NCBI GenBank assembly: GCA_002297935.1
Contig: DBLC01000135.1
Location: 1-15,183, forward strand
Length of the DNA: 15,183 nt
Origin: Dialister sp. UBA734
GTDB taxonomy: Bacteria > Bacillota > Negativicutes > Veillonellales > Dialisteraceae
Reading direction: 5' to 3'
Shown here: positions 13,901 to 15,183 of the stretch, piece by piece
Position numbering within the stretch: the stretch's first letter is position 1
How the letters are laid out: each line of letters starts with the position of its first letter
Notes under the pieces: model-generated
Databases searched by the model: none
What the model was told of the DNA's origin: nothing
What the model saw: only the letters and a program-made list of their open reading frames with translations
Translations under genes and position numbers: made by a program

Positions 13901-15183
13901 ACTCTTATCAGCTACGGAAGAATCAATAGATACACTGCCATCGGCATTGCCGTGGATACCGCTGACACCAGTTTCGGTTCCATTAGTCACAGAGCCAGCC
14001 AAATTGGCTTTATCTTGAATGGTAGCAGATGTATTGGTACCATCAGTGATCTCTGTAGAGGTAGCTTCTGCGGTCTTTGTTTCCGAATTTTTCAGAGTGC
14101 CTTTGATGAGGTAATCTCTGGATTCATTAGCACCACGGATATACTGTCCTTTTTCACCAGTTCCTGTGATAATCATATCAGTGGTTGTTTTACCAGCCAC
14201 TTTAGTCTCTGTATTGGTACCATAACCATTAGAAACACGATCTACTATGCTACTAGATGCATTCCGTTTGATATCTGTTGCTGTGGTGGTCTGGGTACCG
14301 CTGACATTGGTAGTCTGATCACCAGTGACATTAGTTTCCTGTCCACCTTCAAAGTTTTCCGTCACCATGCCTGTTACGGTTTCCGTCTTGGTGCCAGTCA
14401 CTTCATGAAGTTCATTTCCACCTACGGTAGTGGTCAGATTCTTTTTATAATCTTCCTTTACGTCACCTTTCACCGTAGTAGACTGGTTTCCATTGATGGT
14501 AGTTTCCAATTCGCCATAGGATTCAGTGGCTTTACCAGTTACAGTCGTATCCATCGTATTCGATTTGTTTGTAATCTTTCCACTAGCAATATTTTCAATA
14601 TCTTTGGCATCATTCTTGATAGTCCCGGATATAGCGGTATTGGTAATATCCGTTGTGGTCTGTTCTGTCTTGGTACTCTGGGTACCATCCTTATTGGAAA
14701 TAGTCGTGGTTGCACTAGTTGCATCCTGATGATTGGTAGACCAGTTTTTATCTTTATCTTCTACATAGTGATTGATTTCGGATGCACTTTCTTTGATAGA
14801 GGATACATTGCCATTCTCATCTTTGACGGTCGTTTTGATTTTATCTTTGTCCGCTACGATATCAGAGAAGTTCTTTTCTGCCAAATCACTATTTTTCAGA
14901 TGTGTCTGATTGGCATCCATCGTCAGATGGCTATTGCTATCCTTATCCGTGACCCCAATTTCCAGCTTAGAATGATCCAGTTCCATACTGCTACTCTTTT
15001 TCGTAGCGTCACCAGCTAGTACATCATTTTTAGACGTAATATGACCTTTATCAATTTCGGTATAATTGTTGGTTGCCTTATCACCAAAGACCATTTTATC
15101 TGTAGTGATAGTTCCTGTTACAGTCAAATCACCTGTAATAGTAGTATTTTTCAGCGATGTATCTCCAGTAACCGTTAACTTAT
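10973..15183 (-). CDS. Trimeric autotransporter adhesin (YadA-type anchor) with C-terminal SLH domain, 5' partial
   Basis: The reading frame stays open to the window edge, giving 1402 residues of the C-terminal part; signal peptide and head lie outside. A TTG at 15125-15127 is internal and not the start. The visible protein is a Thr/Asn/Ser-rich stalk of degenerate repeats (many DGTN units, two FxQRIDxIM segments), then KxLTVxxNAT-type repeats at about 11705-12060. Next come the neck ITNVADGVISEGSKDAVNGG with following helix (11543-11704) and a YadA-like beta-barrel segment (11360-11542) ending GGGVSVRLG. Unlike classical YadA the chain continues: a short coiled coil (11261-11329), an SLH domain (11093-11242, DFPDVPENHWAYEAV ... 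TRYEMAEI) and an Ala/Glu/Lys-rich tail. It should form a homotrimer anchored in the outer membrane, with the SLH domain in the periplasm on peptidoglycan; that topology is inferred. No cysteine is visible. It probably acts in surface attachment or aggregation. Confidence 0.9.
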   Translation of the reverse strand, partial: KLTVTGDTSLKNTTITGDLTVTGTITTDKMVFGDKATNNYTEIDKGHITSKNDVLAGDATKKSSSMELDHSKLEIGVTDKDSNSHLTMDANQTHLKNSDLAEKNFSDIVADKDKIKTTVKDENGNVSSIKESASEINHYVEDKDKNWSTNHQDATSATTTISNKDGTQSTKTEQTTTDITNTAISGTIKNDAKDIENIASGKITNKSNTMDTTVTGKATESYGELETTINGNQSTTVKGDVKEDYKKNLTTTVGGNELHEVTGTKTETVTGMVTENFEGGQETNVTGDQTTNVSGTQTTTATDIKRNASSSIVDRVSNGYGTNTETKVAGKTTTDMIITGTGEKGQYIRGANESRDYLIKGTLKNSETKTAEATSTEITDGTNTSATIQDKANLAGSVTNGTETGVSGIHGNADGSVSIDSSVADKSGNISTINQKKGSITSSVSDGTNTTVISQDKNNVTIASNNGIVAMGGKDIINNATDTITNTAGTKITDTAGDSSVTTENEKGTTFTKTGSTAFSDATDAPKDTNISGNKLTTGRVESNELKVSDKDGTNTADLNVKAGEHGGVTASAGNGATTGSFDVKADEVGSSVKDAAGNGSDFRQRIDAIMGNVKSADGESEVIQKGNQITSEVGKGETTNSKVTQTKDMLQTALTDGTNYNVSQDAANASAKLLTDGTKINKTLDNLDSSEKTMTNGTYKTSSLQTALDITNTAKDGTIKNDAKDIENIASGNIKNSSATMETTVTGKATESYGELETTVNGDEKHTVKGNQTNEVDGNQTNTIKGNQTTTVTGDISNSATNITNEASEKLTDKVGSNTRVLDNDGLTDTVGNTSFKQRIDDIMMEAKQGTITSDAKNIVNKATETITNDAVNITNNATGIISSNASEIKNKADKLISSKVGENTYQNIEDGKITESIKNGTKQNLTQSDADKTEHSVVDGANASVTRQTSTTIEEAIKDGTNVNASLKNASMSAEAITNETQANTVASTVNGTTFTNSDAATALAEGGATNTTIKGNTITTGKVTMDYAQVMKDLGVNGNANVKGKTTTGSLEVTGTSTLKGDVTMESNATVKKNLTVEENATIKKDLTVEGTTTTKDLKVTDNATVGGTLEVTSKATFGDSVDIAKDLAVGGNATITGDVTANSYKVGNNTYIDAYGINANNQKITNVADGVISEGSKDAVNGGQLYQVKNDLEGKVNKVGANAAAMANLHPMEFDPDSKWNIAAAMGNYGSETATAMGLFYRPNEDVMVNLSTAFGTGENMVGGGVSVRLGQGGNKATRKENSELKAKVDDLTARMDALLSVLNPNMSKDFPDVPENHWAYEAVSRLAGNDIIQGYPDGEFHGDRTMTRYEMAEIIYNALSRGASAEKKLVEEFKPELQALAASNKATADAPAEKAEG
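12850..13053 (-). repeat. Internal duplicated stalk block, copy 2
   Basis: This encodes the segment ITNTAKDGTIKNDAKDIENI through ATESYGELETTVNGD. The same order of motifs occurs at 14441-14651. By eye the two DNA blocks are about 80 percent identical. It indicates duplication of a stalk unit of about 70 codons inside the adhesin. Confidence 0.75.
14441..14651 (-). repeat. Internal duplicated stalk block, copy 1
   Basis: This encodes ITNTAISGTIKNDAKDIENI through ATESYGELETTINGN, the upstream partner of 12850-13053. The most conserved part is KNDAKDIENIASG followed by TVTGKATESYGELETT. Confidence 0.75.

Noticed and set aside
11144..15019. Open frame of 1291 codons on the plus strand
   Set aside because: It lies entirely antisense to the adhesin, which has clear autotransporter and SLH domains. 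The frame stays open because of the adhesin's repetitive Thr/Asn/Ser codon use; its product has no recognisable features.
15125..15127. TTG as the start codon of the adhesin
   Set aside because: The frame continues upstream without a stop to the window edge with the same TVTGD-type repeats, so the gene is truncated by the window.

Overview
This window carries three complete genes and one gene cut by the right edge, all on the minus strand. They are separated by unusually long gaps (about 690 to 1450 bp, roughly 3.9 kb in total) filled with palindromes and short tandem repeats. The best taxonomic clue is the gene at the right edge. It is a YadA-type trimeric autotransporter that continues past its outer-membrane barrel into a coiled coil and an S-layer homology (SLH) domain. 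SLH domains that tie the outer membrane to peptidoglycan are typical of the Negativicutes, the diderm Firmicutes (Veillonella, Megasphaera, Dialister, Acidaminococcus and relatives). The moderate G+C content and AGGAGG-type ribosome binding sites fit that group. I cannot name the genus.

Layout from left to right. 1-1032 has no supported gene: a short-word inverted repeat (76-143), a plain stretch, then a large nested palindrome (524-945). 1033-4209 encodes a PLD nuclease / superfamily 2 helicase / DUF3427 protein with the architecture of the type IV restriction enzyme SauUSI. It is bracketed by near-matching inverted repeats of about 75 bp. 4210-4979 holds a second nested palindrome and more short-word arrays. 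4980-5990 encodes a D-2-hydroxyacid dehydrogenase, with a plausible extended -10 promoter at 6075-6083. 5991-6676 holds a third palindrome that shares its outer arms with the first but has a different core. 6677-9526 encodes a membrane hybrid sensor kinase with two periplasmic solute-binding domains and a fused receiver. 9527-10972 is a 1.4 kb gap with several inverted repeats, a C8/G8 homopolymer, a near-copy of the first palindrome's core and a convincing terminator (10774-10811). 10973-15183 is the C-terminal 1402 residues of the adhesin.

The four genes do not look like one operon or pathway: each is isolated by repeats and their functions differ (defence, metabolism, sensing, surface adhesion). 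The most unusual feature is the repeat organisation. Every gene's stop codon lies inside, or within a few bases of, a short-word tandem array rich in TGA/TAG, and similar arrays in the opposite orientation lie on the 5' sides, so genes look bracketed by outward-facing arrays. The second layer is the modular nested palindromes, whose outer and inner arms are mixed and matched between copies.
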